A DNA stretch of 64,000 nt from Roseibium sp. Sym1 (lineage in GTDB: Bacteria; Pseudomonadota; Alphaproteobacteria; Rhizobiales; Stappiaceae): assembly GCF_027359675.1 (NCBI RefSeq), contig NZ_CP114787.1, forward strand, positions 124,001 to 188,000. The letters run 5' to 3'. Shown piece after piece: positions 51,926 through 60,744 of this stretch. The notes under the pieces are model-generated. The model ran no database searches. It saw only the letters and a program-made list of their open reading frames with translations, and had not been told where the DNA came from. The position numbers and the translations under genes were made by a program. How positions within the stretch are numbered: position 1 is the first letter of the stretch; each line of letters begins with the position of its first letter.

Positions 51926-54341
51926 CCACTCCCCTTTCCTCCAGCCAGGCCGCCGGCCATTCCTCGCCATGCGCCTCGCTGAGCTGATCAATGCGTTTGA
52001 GATTGTCCTTGCCCGAAGCCCCGACGAAGGCGAGCGCAACGGGCCCGAGCGACATATCGAAAAGTCGCCGGCCTTCGGGCGAGGCGACGTAGTATTCGCG
52101 CTTGGGAATAGCCGTGGCGACGATTTCGATCTGCCGGTCGTTGAACCCGATCCGTTCGTAGAACTCGCGCGTGCCCGATTCCCGCGCCGCTCCATTAGGC
52201 AGGCAAATCTTGGTCGGGCAGCTCTCCTTCAAGACATCGATGATGCCGGACTGCTCCGCATCCGAGATCGACTGAGTGGCAAGGACGACCGCGCAATTGG
52301 CCTTGCGCAACACCTTCAGCCATTCCCTGATCTTGTCGCGGAACATCGGATGGCCGAGCATCAGCCAGGCCTCGTCGAGGACGATGAGGCTTGGGCTCCC
52401 GGTGAGGCGCTTTTCGATCCGGCGGAAGAGATAGAGCAATACGGGCACGAGATTGCGCTCGCCCATATTCATCAGTTCCTCGACCTCGAAAGTCTGGAAC
52501 GATCCAAGCGTCAGACCATCCTCTTCCGCATCGAGGAGCTGACCCATCGGCCCGTCGACCGTGTAGTGCTGCAGGGCGGTCTTGATCTCGCGCATCTGCA
52601 CGCCACTGACGAAATCGGACAGCGAGCGCCCGCGAGCGTCCGCCAGGAGACCGATCTGCCGGGCGATCGCATTGCGGTGGTCCGGCGTGATCGTCACACC
52701 CTGCATTGCGACGAGCGTCTCGACCCACTCGGCGGCCCACGCACGATCACCATCCGTCGAGAGCTCGGCCAGCGGGCAGAAAGCGAGCGCTGTCCCCTCC
52801 CCTGCACCGATCTCGTAGTGATCTCCGCTGGCGGCCCTGGTCAGCGGATAGAGCGACTTGCCCTTATCGAATGCGAAGATCTGCGCGTGCTCGTAGCGCC
52901 GGAACTGTGCGGCGATCAGCGCCAGCAGTGTCGACTTGCCCGATCCCGTCGGGCCGAAGATCAGCGTGTGACCGACGTCGTCGACGTGAAGATTCAACCG
53001 GAAGGGAGACGAGCCGCTGGCGACCTGCATCAGCGGCGGGGCGTTGGGCGGATAGAACGGACATGGCGCGACGGCGCTACCCGCCCAGACGGAATTGACC
53101 GGAATGAGATCGGCAAGGTTGCGGGTGTTGATCAGCGGTTCGCGGACATTTGCGTAGCTGTTCCCCGGCAGGCTGCCGAGATAGGCCTCAGTGGCGTTGA
53201 GGGTTTCGATGCGGGCGCCGAAGCCTTCCGCCTGGATGAGCCTCCGGACGGCCTCTGCCTGATCGCGCAAACGGGCTTCATCCGTGTCGAACATCACGAT
53301 GACGGGCGTATAATAGCCATAGGCAACGAGTTGAGATGATGCCGCGGCGATCGCGTCCTCGGTCTCGGCGACCATGGTCATGGCGTCCTGGTCGACCGAA
53401 CGGCTCTGGGTCTGAAAGAGCTGATCGAAGAAGGGACGTACCTTTTGCTGCCACTTCTTGCGGGTGCGCTCGAGTTTTTGCCGCGCTTCCTGGTCGTCAA
53501 GGAAAATGAACCGGCTTGACCAGCGATAGGTCAACGGCATCAGGTCGAGCGAATTGAGGATGCCGGGCCAGCTCTCGGCCGGAAACCCGTCGATGCCGAC
53601 GACGGCGAGATAGCTGCCATCGACCATGGGCGAGAGCCCGTGATGGAATTCGGCCGTCACCAGCCAGTCGAGATACATCGGGATTGCCGGCAGTCTGACC
53701 GGATAGTTCCCGCCGAAAATGCAGAACCGGATGAACTGGAAGAGTTCGTCGTAGCGCGCTTCGTCGCCGCTCTCCGGATGAACGACCGTCCGCGTGACCA
53801 TGCGGCGGATCATCAGAACATTACCGAGATATTGTTCGACCTCCCGGATCGAGGTCTGGAAAGAGGTCAGCACCCCGTCGGCATAGGTTTGCGACCGACT
53901 TCCTTCGTCCGAATAGACGTAACGGGCCATGGCCGAACGGCGCGGCTCCGGCGGCCGATAGGTCAGGATCAGCGCATGCTGGCTTTCGTAGTGGCCGCGC
54001 TCGGCCATGAAATGGTCGCGACGCTGCTCGTCGATGGCGCGGGTCACCGGGTCGGGGAAATGGCAATCCTCGCGCGCGGGATAGGCCGTTGTGGGGACGC
54101 GAACCGCCTCGACCTGGATCATCCAGCCCGACCCGAGCCGCGAGAGGACGGCGTTGATCTGCCGCGAGACCTCGTTGCGCTCGATATTGGTGGAGCTCTC
54201 TGAATCCGGCCCGGCGAAATACCATCCGGCCATCAGCGAACCGTCCTTCAACAGGATGACCCCGTCGGCAACCAGACCGGCATAGGGCAACAGGTCGGAA
54301 AAGGACGGTTTTGAGTTCCGGAATTGCTTGAGGGCCACCAT
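51894..54341 (-). CDS. trbE: Conjugal transfer ATPase TrbE (VirB4-like)
   Basis: Large T4SS ATPase of 815 residues. Walker A is IFGPTGSGKSTLLALIAAQF (about residue 460), Walker B is LIVLDEAWLMLGHPMF, and the RAQ-like region is VLATQSISDAEQSG. The N-terminal half has the TrbE/VirB4 domain (KQFRNSKPSFSDLLPYAGLVADGVILLKDGSLMAGW). It powers pilus assembly and DNA transport at the inner membrane. The frame is intact. Confidence 0.95.
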   Translation of the reverse strand: MVALKQFRNSKPSFSDLLPYAGLVADGVILLKDGSLMAGWYFAGPDSESSTNIERNEVSRQINAVLSRLGSGWMIQVEAVRVPTTAYPAREDCHFPDPVTRAIDEQRRDHFMAERGHYESQHALILTYRPPEPRRSAMARYVYSDEGSRSQTYADGVLTSFQTSIREVEQYLGNVLMIRRMVTRTVVHPESGDEARYDELFQFIRFCIFGGNYPVRLPAIPMYLDWLVTAEFHHGLSPMVDGSYLAVVGIDGFPAESWPGILNSLDLMPLTYRWSSRFIFLDDQEARQKLERTRKKWQQKVRPFFDQLFQTQSRSVDQDAMTMVAETEDAIAAASSQLVAYGYYTPVIVMFDTDEARLRDQAEAVRRLIQAEGFGARIETLNATEAYLGSLPGNSYANVREPLINTRNLADLIPVNSVWAGSAVAPCPFYPPNAPPLMQVASGSSPFRLNLHVDDVGHTLIFGPTGSGKSTLLALIAAQFRRYEHAQIFAFDKGKSLYPLTRAASGDHYEIGAGEGTALAFCPLAELSTDGDRAWAAEWVETLVAMQGVTITPDHRNAIARQIGLLADARGRSLSDFVSGVQMREIKTALQHYTVDGPMGQLLDAEEDGLTLGSFQTFEVEELMNMGERNLVPVLLYLFRRIEKRLTGSPSLIVLDEAWLMLGHPMFRDKIREWLKVLRKANCAVVLATQSISDAEQSGIIDVLKESCPTKICLPNGAARESGTREFYERIGFNDRQIEIVATAIPKREYYVASPEGRRLFDMSLGPVALAFVGASGKDNLKRIDQLSEAHGEEWPAAWLEERGVDDAKRILTHS

Positions 54342-54347
54342 GGTCGG

Positions 54348-54647
54348 TCAGTACCTCCGCCAGGGTGACGATGTCGGCCGATAGCTCGGCCGGTATCCGA
54401 TGTGGCGCAGATAGACCTGCCGCATCATCGGGTCGGCTTTCGCCATGATGCGCAGCACGCCGACAACGCTGATCCAGATCGCAATGCCCAGCAACACCGA
54501 GAACCAGGTCAGCACGACGAAGATCAGGATGACCGTCGCCAGACCGGTCACGAGCACGAGCTCGCGGTCCGCGCCCATCAGATGGTTCGGCCGCGACAGC
54601 GCGCGATGGATCCGCGCGGTAGCGAGGGGAGCAACGGATTCAGCCAT
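54348..54647 (-). CDS. trbD: Conjugal transfer protein TrbD (VirB3-like)
   Basis: Protein of 99 residues with the VirB3/TrbD pattern: [22 protein letters not shown], then two hydrophobic segments, and a basic C terminus with [17 protein letters not shown]. Inner-membrane pilus-assembly component. Start ATG 54647; overlaps trbC by 8 bp. Confidence 0.93.
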   Translation of the reverse strand: MAESVAPLATARIHRALSRPNHLMGADRELVLVTGLATVILIFVVLTWFSVLLGIAIWISVVGVLRIMAKADPMMRQVYLRHIGYRPSYRPTSSPWRRY

Positions 54648-55011
54648 CGCTCCCCTCCCCCGCCGCACTCAGGTCCGCCTGACCAGGGAGATCAATCGAG
54701 GCGCCCGATGCGCCGAACAGACCAACGATCTGCGTTGCGCCAAGCAGGATGCCGGCGACGAGCACGACATACATCAGCCGTCGCGCGAAATCGTTGAGCT
54801 CGCCGCCGAAGATCAGCATGCCGCCGGCGACCGCGACGGCGGCAAGGGCGATGAAGCCCGCCACCGGCCCCGTGATCGATTCCTGGATCGTCTGCAAAGG
54901 CCCTTCCCAGGGCAGGCTGCCGCCGGAGCTGGCAAGCGCCGGCGTTGCGGCGGCGCAGGCGACGGCAATCAAGAGCCCCATAGTTACGGGGCGGCGGAAC
55001 TTATGCGGCAT
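54640..55011 (-). CDS. trbC: Conjugal transfer pilin TrbC (VirB2-like)
   Basis: Pilin precursor of about 123 residues with signal peptide ([18 protein letters not shown]), then two hydrophobic helices ([20 protein letters not shown] and [22 protein letters not shown]). In this family the product is often cyclised. Start ATG 55011 has GAGG upstream and overlaps the trbB end; further upstream starts would lie deeper in trbB. Confidence 0.9.
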   Translation of the reverse strand: MPHKFRRPVTMGLLIAVACAAATPALASSGGSLPWEGPLQTIQESITGPVAGFIALAAVAVAGGMLIFGGELNDFARRLMYVVLVAGILLGATQIVGLFGASGASIDLPGQADLSAAGEGSDG

Positions 55012-55972
55012 GGCTGTCCTCATCGATCTGTGCGTGATGTTCGGTTTCGTAAGTCGCACCGTCGAAGCCTCTGAGCCGCATCACATCGCGGACACGGCGA
55101 CCTGTGGCGGTGCGTTCGATGGAAACGACGAGATCGACCGCTTCCGCGATGACCTCGCGCATTGGCTGTTGGCTCGCTTCTGCGGTGAGCTGCTCGAGGC
55201 GCCTGAGGGCGGAGTGCGCGTTGTTTGCGTGGATTGTCGTAATCCCGCCCGGGTGACCGGTGTTCCAAGCCTTCAGGAGCGTCAGCGCTGCACCGTCCCG
55301 AACCTCGCCCACAATGATCCGGTCTGGCCGAAGACGCATCGTGCTCTTGAGTAGCCGACCCATGTCGACTGTGTCCGTCGTGTGCAGGCAAACCGCGTTC
55401 TCCGCCGCGCACTGGATCTCGGCCGTGTCCTCGAGGATAAGCAGACGGTGCGCTGGCGTCTCGCTGACGATCTCGGCGATCACCGCGTTGGCCAGGGTCG
55501 TCTTGCCCGACCCGGTGCCACCCGAGACAACAATGTTCAGCCGATCATGGACTGCGTGACGGATCAGGCTGGCCTGCAGCTTGGTCATGACGCCGCCCGA
55601 CACATAGTCCGACAGCGGGATCAGCCGCGAGGCACGTCGGCGGATCGTGAAGCTCGGTGCGCTCACGACCGGCGGCAAGAGGCCTTCGAAGCGATGGCCG
55701 TCGATCGGCAACTCGCCTGAGATGATCGGCTGCTCCTCATCGACCTCCGTCTGCAGCGCATGGGCGACGCTGCCGATGATGATCTCGGCAGCTCCGGGCT
55801 TGAGCTCACCAATGCGCGCGATCCCCTCCCCCAGCCGTTCGATGAAGAGCCGTCCGTCCGGATTGAGCATCACCTCGACGACATCGGCGTCTTCGAGCGC
55901 GGCGCAGATCGTCTCGCCGAGGGCATCGCGCAGCTTGCGGATCAGCCGTGACCGGGAGGACGACGCAGTCAT
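55001..55972 (-). CDS. trbB: Conjugal transfer ATPase TrbB (VirB11-like)
   Basis: Hexameric T4SS ATPase of 323 residues. Walker A is [15 protein letters not shown], the Asp box is [11 protein letters not shown], Walker B/His box is [36 protein letters not shown]. It switches the machine between pilus assembly and DNA export. First gene of the operon B-C-D-E-J-K-L-F-G-H-I; it is read away from the repABC operon. Confidence 0.95.
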   Translation of the reverse strand: MTASSSRSRLIRKLRDALGETICAALEDADVVEVMLNPDGRLFIERLGEGIARIGELKPGAAEIIIGSVAHALQTEVDEEQPIISGELPIDGHRFEGLLPPVVSAPSFTIRRRASRLIPLSDYVSGGVMTKLQASLIRHAVHDRLNIVVSGGTGSGKTTLANAVIAEIVSETPAHRLLILEDTAEIQCAAENAVCLHTTDTVDMGRLLKSTMRLRPDRIIVGEVRDGAALTLLKAWNTGHPGGITTIHANNAHSALRRLEQLTAEASQQPMREVIAEAVDLVVSIERTATGRRVRDVMRLRGFDGATYETEHHAQIDEDSHAA

Positions 55973-55986
55973 TGCGTCTCTCCTCT

Positions 55987-56005
55987 CGGTGCAATCCGGG
56001 CACCG
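55987..56005. promoter_or_regulatory. Dyad in the trbB leader
   Basis: CGGTGCAATCCGGGCACCG: perfect 6-bp arms with a 7-bp spacer, 15 bp upstream of the trbB start codon. It may be an operator or a leader hairpin near the ribosome site. Confidence 0.4.
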
Positions 56006-56095
56006 TCATTTCGACCAAACAAGGTTTGCATCACATCCGCCACTGCTACTCAAAGGTGAGTTGTGGCTTTTGATGCATGAGATGGAATCGGTCAT

Positions 56096-56113
56096 CCCGG
56101 CAGTTCTGCCGGG
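56096..56113. promoter_or_regulatory. tra-box-like 18-bp dyad, copy 1
   Basis: CCCGGCAGTTCTGCCGGG. It has the 18-bp length of the tra box and shares its central GCAG-NN-CTGC, with a perfect dyad. It is 124 bp upstream of trbB. Probable binding site of the TraR protein encoded at 45657-46361; inferred, not proven. Confidence 0.62.
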
Positions 56114-56161
56114 ATCGTGCCTCGATTGGCGCTGGAACGGTTTCTGGCTGGGGCTTTGAGG

Positions 56162-56181
56162 CGACTCACTTTGCTGAGTCG
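56162..56181. promoter_or_regulatory. Dyad in the repA-trbB intergenic region
   Basis: CGACTCACTTTGCTGAGTCG, perfect 7-bp arms with a 6-bp centre. It lies between the two tra-box-like dyads. RepA proteins of repABC plasmids bind operators in this interval, so it is a candidate RepA or RepAB operator. Confidence 0.4.
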
Positions 56182-56253
56182 GGTTCGAAATTGGCGGAAT
56201 TCTGCGAATCTCGGCTTGTCGATGTTTGCCGATCGGAAGATTTATCGATGGGC

Positions 56254-56271
56254 CCCGGCAAATATGCCGGG
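56254..56271. promoter_or_regulatory. tra-box-like 18-bp dyad, copy 2
   Basis: CCCGGCAAATATGCCGGG has half-sites CCCGGCA/TGCCGGG identical to copy 1 with a different 4-bp centre. Centre-to-centre distance to copy 1 is 158 bp. It is 154-220 bp upstream of repA depending on the start chosen. Confidence 0.55.
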
Positions 56272-56424
56272 GAAAGAATCTGGCGACGTTTTTACGAGTT
56301 CTGCGATAACAGTATGAAAGATAAAAGGAAAATAGCCCTCTTGGTAGCGACTTTCGGATTTGCAGCCGACTCGTGTTAAGGGCTCGTTAACCAAAATAAT
56401 CTTGCTGGGCCACGCTTCCTGGGT

Positions 56425-57702
56425 ATGATCACGGAAATTCGCCCGTTCTGCGAAATAACCGTGATTGAAGAGATTAGCGTGAACGCTCCGATGCAGATTA
56501 ACAGATCAGACCTTCCTGATGTCGACGATGTAATCGGCGCTCACGCTGAACTCCTCGGCTCGCAGTTGCATAGCATCAGCGAAGCGCTTTTCCCTCCTGC
56601 GGCAAGCAAGGCGCTTCGAAAATTCACTTCGGGCGAAGCGGCGAAATTGATCGACGTTTCGGATTCGACACTGCGTAAGATGTCATTGGCCGGTGAAGGT
56701 CCGCAACCGGAGACAACGACAAACGGGCGACGCCTGTACTCCCTCTCAGACATAAACGAGATACGGCGGATATTCGCGAGAAACGCCCGTGGACGCGAGG
56801 CGATCGAGTTCGTTCCGCATCGGCGGGAGAACGAGCATCTCCAGGTACTCGCCGTTACCAATTTTAAGGGCGGCTCAGGCAAGACCACCACCTCCGCGCA
56901 CCTCGCTCAGTACCTGGCGCTTCAGGGGTATCGCGTGCTCGCTGTTGACCTTGATCCTCAAGCGAGCCTGTCCGCGCTCTTGGGTGTTCTCCCCGAATTG
57001 AATGTCGGCCATAACGAGACGCTGTACGCGGCGATCCGATATGACGAAGATCGTCGGCCACTAAGTGATGTTATACGCAACACGTATTTCGATGGTCTCG
57101 ATCTCGTTCCCGGCAATCTCGAACTCATGGAGTTCGAACATACGACGCCGAAAGCTCTCGCCGATGGAAGTGCGTCCGACGGCGGGGCGATCTTCTTCGC
57201 GCGGATCGCAAGTGCCCTCGACGACGTAGCTGATGACTATGATGTTGTGGTTATCGATTGCCCTCCTCAGCTCGGGTTCCTGACCCTCAGCGGCCTTTGT
57301 GCTGCTACGTCGATGATTGTCACGGTTCACCCGCAGATGCTGGACGTATCATCGATGAGCCAATTCCTTCTGATGACCCGTGACTTGCTTGGGGTGGTTC
57401 GTGACGCTGGAGGACAGCTGAAGTTCGACTTCGTCCGATATTTGCTGACGCGCTACGAGCCGCAAGACGCTCCACAGACGAAAGTGGTTGCGCTGCTTCG
57501 TAATCTTTTCGATGACCATGTTCTCACCAACCCGATGGTCAAGTCAGCCGCGATTTCCGACGCTGGCCTGACGAAACAGACGCTATACGAGATCGGGCCG
57601 GGCAACCTGACGAGAAGCACATACGATCGTGCAATGGAGTCCGTGAGCGCCGTGAACGGTGAGATCGAAGAGCTGATGCGTGCTGCCTGGGGGCGGTCAT
57701 GA
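56425..57702 (+). CDS. repA: Plasmid partition ATPase RepA (ParA)
   Basis: ParA-family protein of up to 425 residues. An N-terminal DNA-binding region (FTSGEAAKLIDVSDSTLRKMS) is followed by the deviant Walker A FKGGSGKTTTSAHLAQYLA (about residue 148), DLDPQASLSALLG, and VVIDCPPQLGFLTLSGLCAA. It segregates the plasmid with RepB and represses the operon. The start may be 56425, or ATG 56491 (residue 23), which matches the usual RepA length of about 400 better. Confidence 0.93.
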   Translation: MITEIRPFCEITVIEEISVNAPMQINRSDLPDVDDVIGAHAELLGSQLHSISEALFPPAASKALRKFTSGEAAKLIDVSDSTLRKMSLAGEGPQPETTTNGRRLYSLSDINEIRRIFARNARGREAIEFVPHRRENEHLQVLAVTNFKGGSGKTTTSAHLAQYLALQGYRVLAVDLDPQASLSALLGVLPELNVGHNETLYAAIRYDEDRRPLSDVIRNTYFDGLDLVPGNLELMEFEHTTPKALADGSASDGGAIFFARIASALDDVADDYDVVVIDCPPQLGFLTLSGLCAATSMIVTVHPQMLDVSSMSQFLLMTRDLLGVVRDAGGQLKFDFVRYLLTRYEPQDAPQTKVVALLRNLFDDHVLTNPMVKSAAISDAGLTKQTLYEIGPGNLTRSTYDRAMESVSAVNGEIEELMRAAWGRS

Positions 57703-57733
57703 CGAACGCGGCCTGCCTCTCTGATGCGAGCGT

Positions 57734-57749
57734 GTTGGGAGCTCCCAAC
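57734..57749. promoter_or_regulatory. parS: parS centromere site 1
   Basis: GTTGGGAGCTCCCAAC, a perfect 16-bp palindrome that fits the parS consensus GTTNNNNGCNNNNAAC of repABC plasmids, 32 bp after the repA stop. The symmetry extends to 22 bp here. Confidence 0.9.
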
Positions 57750-57791
57750 ACGCGACGTGTTTTCCGAAGTAAGGAGCCAACTGCTGCGGTT

Positions 57792-57807
57792 GTTGGGAGC
57801 TCCCAAC
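57792..57807. promoter_or_regulatory. parS: parS centromere site 2
   Basis: Second copy of GTTGGGAGCTCCCAAC, exactly 58 bp after the first. RepB is expected to bind it. Confidence 0.9.
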
Positions 57808-57849
57808 ACATTCGGCGCACTGTCGGAGCAACTGTCCAAATACAGAGTT

Positions 57850-57865
57850 GTTGGGAGCTCCCAAC
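57850..57865. promoter_or_regulatory. parS: parS centromere site 3
   Basis: Third copy of GTTGGGAGCTCCCAAC, again exactly 58 bp on and 46 bp before the repB start codon. Confidence 0.9.
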
Positions 57866-57910
57866 AAGCCCCCTGCCCCGAAGCGGATGGCCAAACTCGG
57901 GTGTGCACTC

Positions 57911-58915
57911 ATGAGCCGAAAAGACGCAATCAACTCCCTCTATCTCAAGAAGCCGGAGCCGGCTGCTGGCGAAAGCGAGAAGCCGTCGGAGCGCGTACGC
58001 ACCGGCGCTATATCGGCGATGGGAACGTCCCTGAAGCAGATGACCGATGGCGCCAAGCTGGCGACCCGGCTGCAGGAGCAGCTCGAGAAAGGCGATGTCG
58101 TCGTTGAAATCGAACCCGATACGATCGAACAGTCTCCTATAGCAGATCGCATCCCGACTGATGTTGATCCGGCCTTTGACGAGCTCGTGCAGTCCATTTC
58201 AGACAATGGGCAGCAGGTCCCAATTCTCGTTCGGCCAAGTCCTGCGGGACAAGGGCGATTCCAGATCGCATATGGTCGCCGCAGGCTAAAAGCCGCGAAG
58301 ATGCTCAACCGGCCGGTGCGGGCCATAATCCGAAAGCTCACAGACCAGGAACTGATCGTCGCACAAGGTCGTGAAAACCTTGATCGCGAAGATCTCTCAT
58401 TCATAGAGAAGGCGTTCTTTGCCAAAAATCTGGAAGACTCCGGCTGCGATCGGTCGACAATTGTCTCGGCGTTGTGTTCGGACAAGGCTGACGTCAGCAG
58501 ATACATAGCTGTGGCACGCCGCGTCCCGGAACACTTGGTGAAACGCATCGGACCAGCACCAAAGGCCGGCCGTGCGCGCTGGCTCAAGCTGGCTGACGGG
58601 CTCGAGCATGCCGGAGATTCCTTCGAGGCGGATACTATCTTCAGCGATGAAAAGATCGCCGGAGCCAATAGCGACGTGCGGTTTCAGGCTGTTCTGCGCG
58701 CGGTTGAGCCCAAGAAGACGGGGAAGAAACCCGCAAGCTCGAATATCTGGAAAACGCCAACCGGAAAGCGTGCGGCCAAGATAGAGGACCGCAACGGCCG
58801 AACGACGCTCACTTTCGAAGACAAGGTCGTTCCGGAGTTTGCGCGGTTTGTCTCTGCGCAACTCGACGACCTTTATCGAGAATTTCAATCCAGCAGAGAG
58901 GAGGGCCGCGACTGA
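57911..58915 (+). CDS. repB: Plasmid partition protein RepB (ParB)
   Basis: ParB-family centromere-binding protein of 334 residues. The start MSRKDAINSLYLKK is the standard RepB N terminus. An upstream frame from 57848 would run through the parS site and is rejected. Domain landmarks are DELVQSISDNGQQVPILVRP and GRFQIAYGRRRLKAAKML, then the GRENLDREDLSFIEKAFFAKNLEDSG helix-turn-helix region. With RepA it positions the plasmid, and it binds the three parS palindromes upstream of its own gene. Confidence 0.93.
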   Translation: MSRKDAINSLYLKKPEPAAGESEKPSERVRTGAISAMGTSLKQMTDGAKLATRLQEQLEKGDVVVEIEPDTIEQSPIADRIPTDVDPAFDELVQSISDNGQQVPILVRPSPAGQGRFQIAYGRRRLKAAKMLNRPVRAIIRKLTDQELIVAQGRENLDREDLSFIEKAFFAKNLEDSGCDRSTIVSALCSDKADVSRYIAVARRVPEHLVKRIGPAPKAGRARWLKLADGLEHAGDSFEADTIFSDEKIAGANSDVRFQAVLRAVEPKKTGKKPASSNIWKTPTGKRAAKIEDRNGRTTLTFEDKVVPEFARFVSAQLDDLYREFQSSREEGRD

Positions 58916-59108
58916 ATCAACGGCCGGAATTTCCGGCGAAAAGGAAACCCGGCAAAGAAAAAGGCCGCCGAAATCGCTTCCGGAAGCCCCTTCTTTAGTC
59001 TCAGCAGCTAGAGAATCGCACTTCCGAGAATCACAGTCAAGGCTCTTTTGAGCCATGAGCGCCTTTTCGGCGAGCAGTTTTCTATTGCCTAGCGATAGGT
59101 GAAAGAAA
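58916..59108 (-). ncRNA. repB-repC interval, probable antisense ctRNA (incompatibility RNA)
   Basis: About 190 bp without a gene between repB and repC. In repABC plasmids this interval encodes on the opposite strand a small antisense RNA that limits RepC synthesis. On the minus strand a hairpin with arms CCGGAA/TTTCGG, flanked by the palindrome GCTTCCGGAAGC (58976-58987), is followed by CCTTTTTCTTT (about 58953-58963). This could be the RNA's terminator. No promoter was identified, so the RNA's start is unknown; the assignment rests mainly on position. Confidence 0.5.
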
Positions 59109-60413
59109 ATGCAGACGCATATTGCAACGACGCCCTTTGGGCGCCGGGCGATGACGCTTGGCCAAATGGCAAGCCAAGTCGCCGCGAAATCCATACGAGA
59201 AGGTGCGACGGTCGAGAAATGGAAGGTCTTCCACACGATCCGCGATGCCAAGGAGCCACTGGGTGCCACCGATCGCGCTTTGGCGATCCTCAATGCGCTC
59301 TTGTCCTTCCATCCGGAGAATGAGCTTACGGCCGAAGGCGAGCTGATCGTATGGCCCTCCAATGAGCAATTGACCGCTCGGGCCAATGGCATGTCGCCGG
59401 CGACCCTTAGACGACATCTGAGCTGCCTGGTCGACTGTGGGCTGATTATCCGCCGCGACAGTCCCAATGGTAAGCGGTTCGCGCGCAGGGGTAGGGGCGG
59501 CCAAGTCGAGCAGGCCTATGGTTTCGATCTCTCGCCGATCGTCGCGCGCGCCGAAGAGTTCGCGGAACTCGCTGAAGCCGTCCAGGCCGAAAAACGCGCT
59601 TACAAGGCCGTGAGAGAGCGCCTGACGCTATTGCGCCGGGATATCGTCAAGATGATCGACGCCGGCCTTGAGGAGAGCGTACCGGGCAATTGGGGCCTGA
59701 TGACGCGCACTTATCAGGATATCATGGCCAAGCTGCCACGGACGGCGCCGCGCCAGGTTCTGGAGACCATCTGCGAAGATCTGGAGCTGCTCTGGGCGGA
59801 AGTGAATGAAGTGCTAGAATCATTCACAAAATCACAAAATATGAGCGCCAATGAGTCTCATTCTGAGCGCCACAAACAGAATTCAAACCCAGACTCCAAA
59901 TCTGAATCTGAACAAGGCTCTCGAAAAAGAGAAGAAGCGAGCGGCACCGCCGAGGAAAACAGCAACCTGCGGAGCTTGCCGAAGCGGGAGTTGCCTTTGG
60001 GTATCGTGCTGGATGCGTGTAGCGATTGGCGACAGCTGGCGAAGGATGGTGAAATCCGCAACTGGCGAGACTTTATTGCGGCCGCGGAGGTGGGCCGCGT
60101 GATGCTTGGGATCAGCCCGAGCGCATGGCGGGAGGCCTGCGAGGTTCTCGGCGACCAACATGCCACGATTACGCTCGCCGCGATTTATCAGCGCAACGAA
60201 CAGATCAATAGTCCCGGCGGCTATTTGCGTAGCCTGACCGACAAGGCGCGGGAAGGGAAGTTCTCGGCCTGGCCGATGATTATGGCGCTGTTAAACGCGA
60301 AGCTTGAAGCGGACAAGGCGGCTGCTAAAGCGCCGGCCACGGGAGCGGGCCGGGAAGGGGGCTATGAGATGTCTGATGCTCTTCGCCAGTCGATGAAGAA
60401 GTGGGATTCATGA
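59109..60413 (+). CDS. repC: Replication initiator RepC
   Basis: RepC of 434 residues, the initiator of repABC plasmids. The N-terminal winged-helix domain (LGQMASQVAAKS; LSFHPENELTAEGELIVWPSNEQLTARANGMSPATLRRHLSCLVDCGLI) binds the origin. A variable polar linker (about residues 240-300) is followed by the C-terminal domain (LPLGIVLDACSDWRQLAKDGEIRNWRDFIAAAEVGRVMLGISPSAW and GGYLRSLTDKAREGKFS). The replication origin lies within repC in this family. Confidence 0.95.
   Translation: MQTHIATTPFGRRAMTLGQMASQVAAKSIREGATVEKWKVFHTIRDAKEPLGATDRALAILNALLSFHPENELTAEGELIVWPSNEQLTARANGMSPATLRRHLSCLVDCGLIIRRDSPNGKRFARRGRGGQVEQAYGFDLSPIVARAEEFAELAEAVQAEKRAYKAVRERLTLLRRDIVKMIDAGLEESVPGNWGLMTRTYQDIMAKLPRTAPRQVLETICEDLELLWAEVNEVLESFTKSQNMSANESHSERHKQNSNPDSKSESEQGSRKREEASGTAEENSNLRSLPKRELPLGIVLDACSDWRQLAKDGEIRNWRDFIAAAEVGRVMLGISPSAWREACEVLGDQHATITLAAIYQRNEQINSPGGYLRSLTDKAREGKFSAWPMIMALLNAKLEADKAAAKAPATGAGREGGYEMSDALRQSMKKWDS
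59815..59900. other. Probable oriV inside repC
   Basis: A distinctly A+T-rich stretch in the linker-coding part of repC, with runs such as ATTCACAAAATCACAAAATATG and two similar ATGAG/GAGCGCCA words. In repABC plasmids the origin has been located to the A+T-rich part of repC. Position inferred from that. Confidence 0.5.
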
Positions 60414-60441
60414 CGTGGATCGGGGCAAGAGGGCCGGTGCG

Positions 60442-60657
60442 TCAGTCGGTATCGACAAGACAGTCGAAAGCATCGAGCAGGGCGTCTACGATCGTCTGAC
60501 CGAGGGCGTTTGCCGCATCGGCAATCCGGCTTTCGTCGCCTGTCCGGGCGGCTGTGGCGAGGCTCGAACCCTGCTCCACAATGATGCCATTGGCGCGGTC
60601 CATGGCCCATTGCGCAAAGTCCTCGCGGCTGTTGATGATCAGCGTCTCTGTTTCCAT
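60442..60657 (-). CDS. Small hypothetical protein
   Basis: Acidic, mostly helical protein of 71 residues (begins METETLIINSREDFAQWAMDR, ends DALLDAFDCLVDTD). No recognised family. It lies between repC (convergent, 28 bp away) and the serine recombinase gene, reading in the same direction as the recombinase. Composition and length are plausible for a small plasmid gene, but there is no homology evidence. Confidence 0.5.
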   Translation of the reverse strand: METETLIINSREDFAQWAMDRANGIIVEQGSSLATAARTGDESRIADAANALGQTIVDALLDAFDCLVDTD

Positions 60658-60744
60658 GCGCGTGCGCTCCAGGCTTTACGGTTTGTTTGCCATGTTTTGG
60701 CTAGGCTCGAGATGCGCGATTTGTATTGCGTTCGCGCTTATTGT

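Noticed and set aside
51792..53339. Open frame of 515 codons on the plus strand opposite trbE
   Set aside because: No recognisable motif; the minus strand carries intact TrbE with Walker A and B inside the same interval.
57734..57865. The regularly spaced palindromes as a CRISPR array
   Set aside because: The repeats are 16-bp perfect palindromes fitting the parS consensus, only three copies occur, and they lie between repA and repB with no cas genes.
57848..57910. Longer RepB starting at 57848
   Set aside because: It would translate through the third parS site; ATG 57911 gives the standard RepB N terminus MSRKDA.
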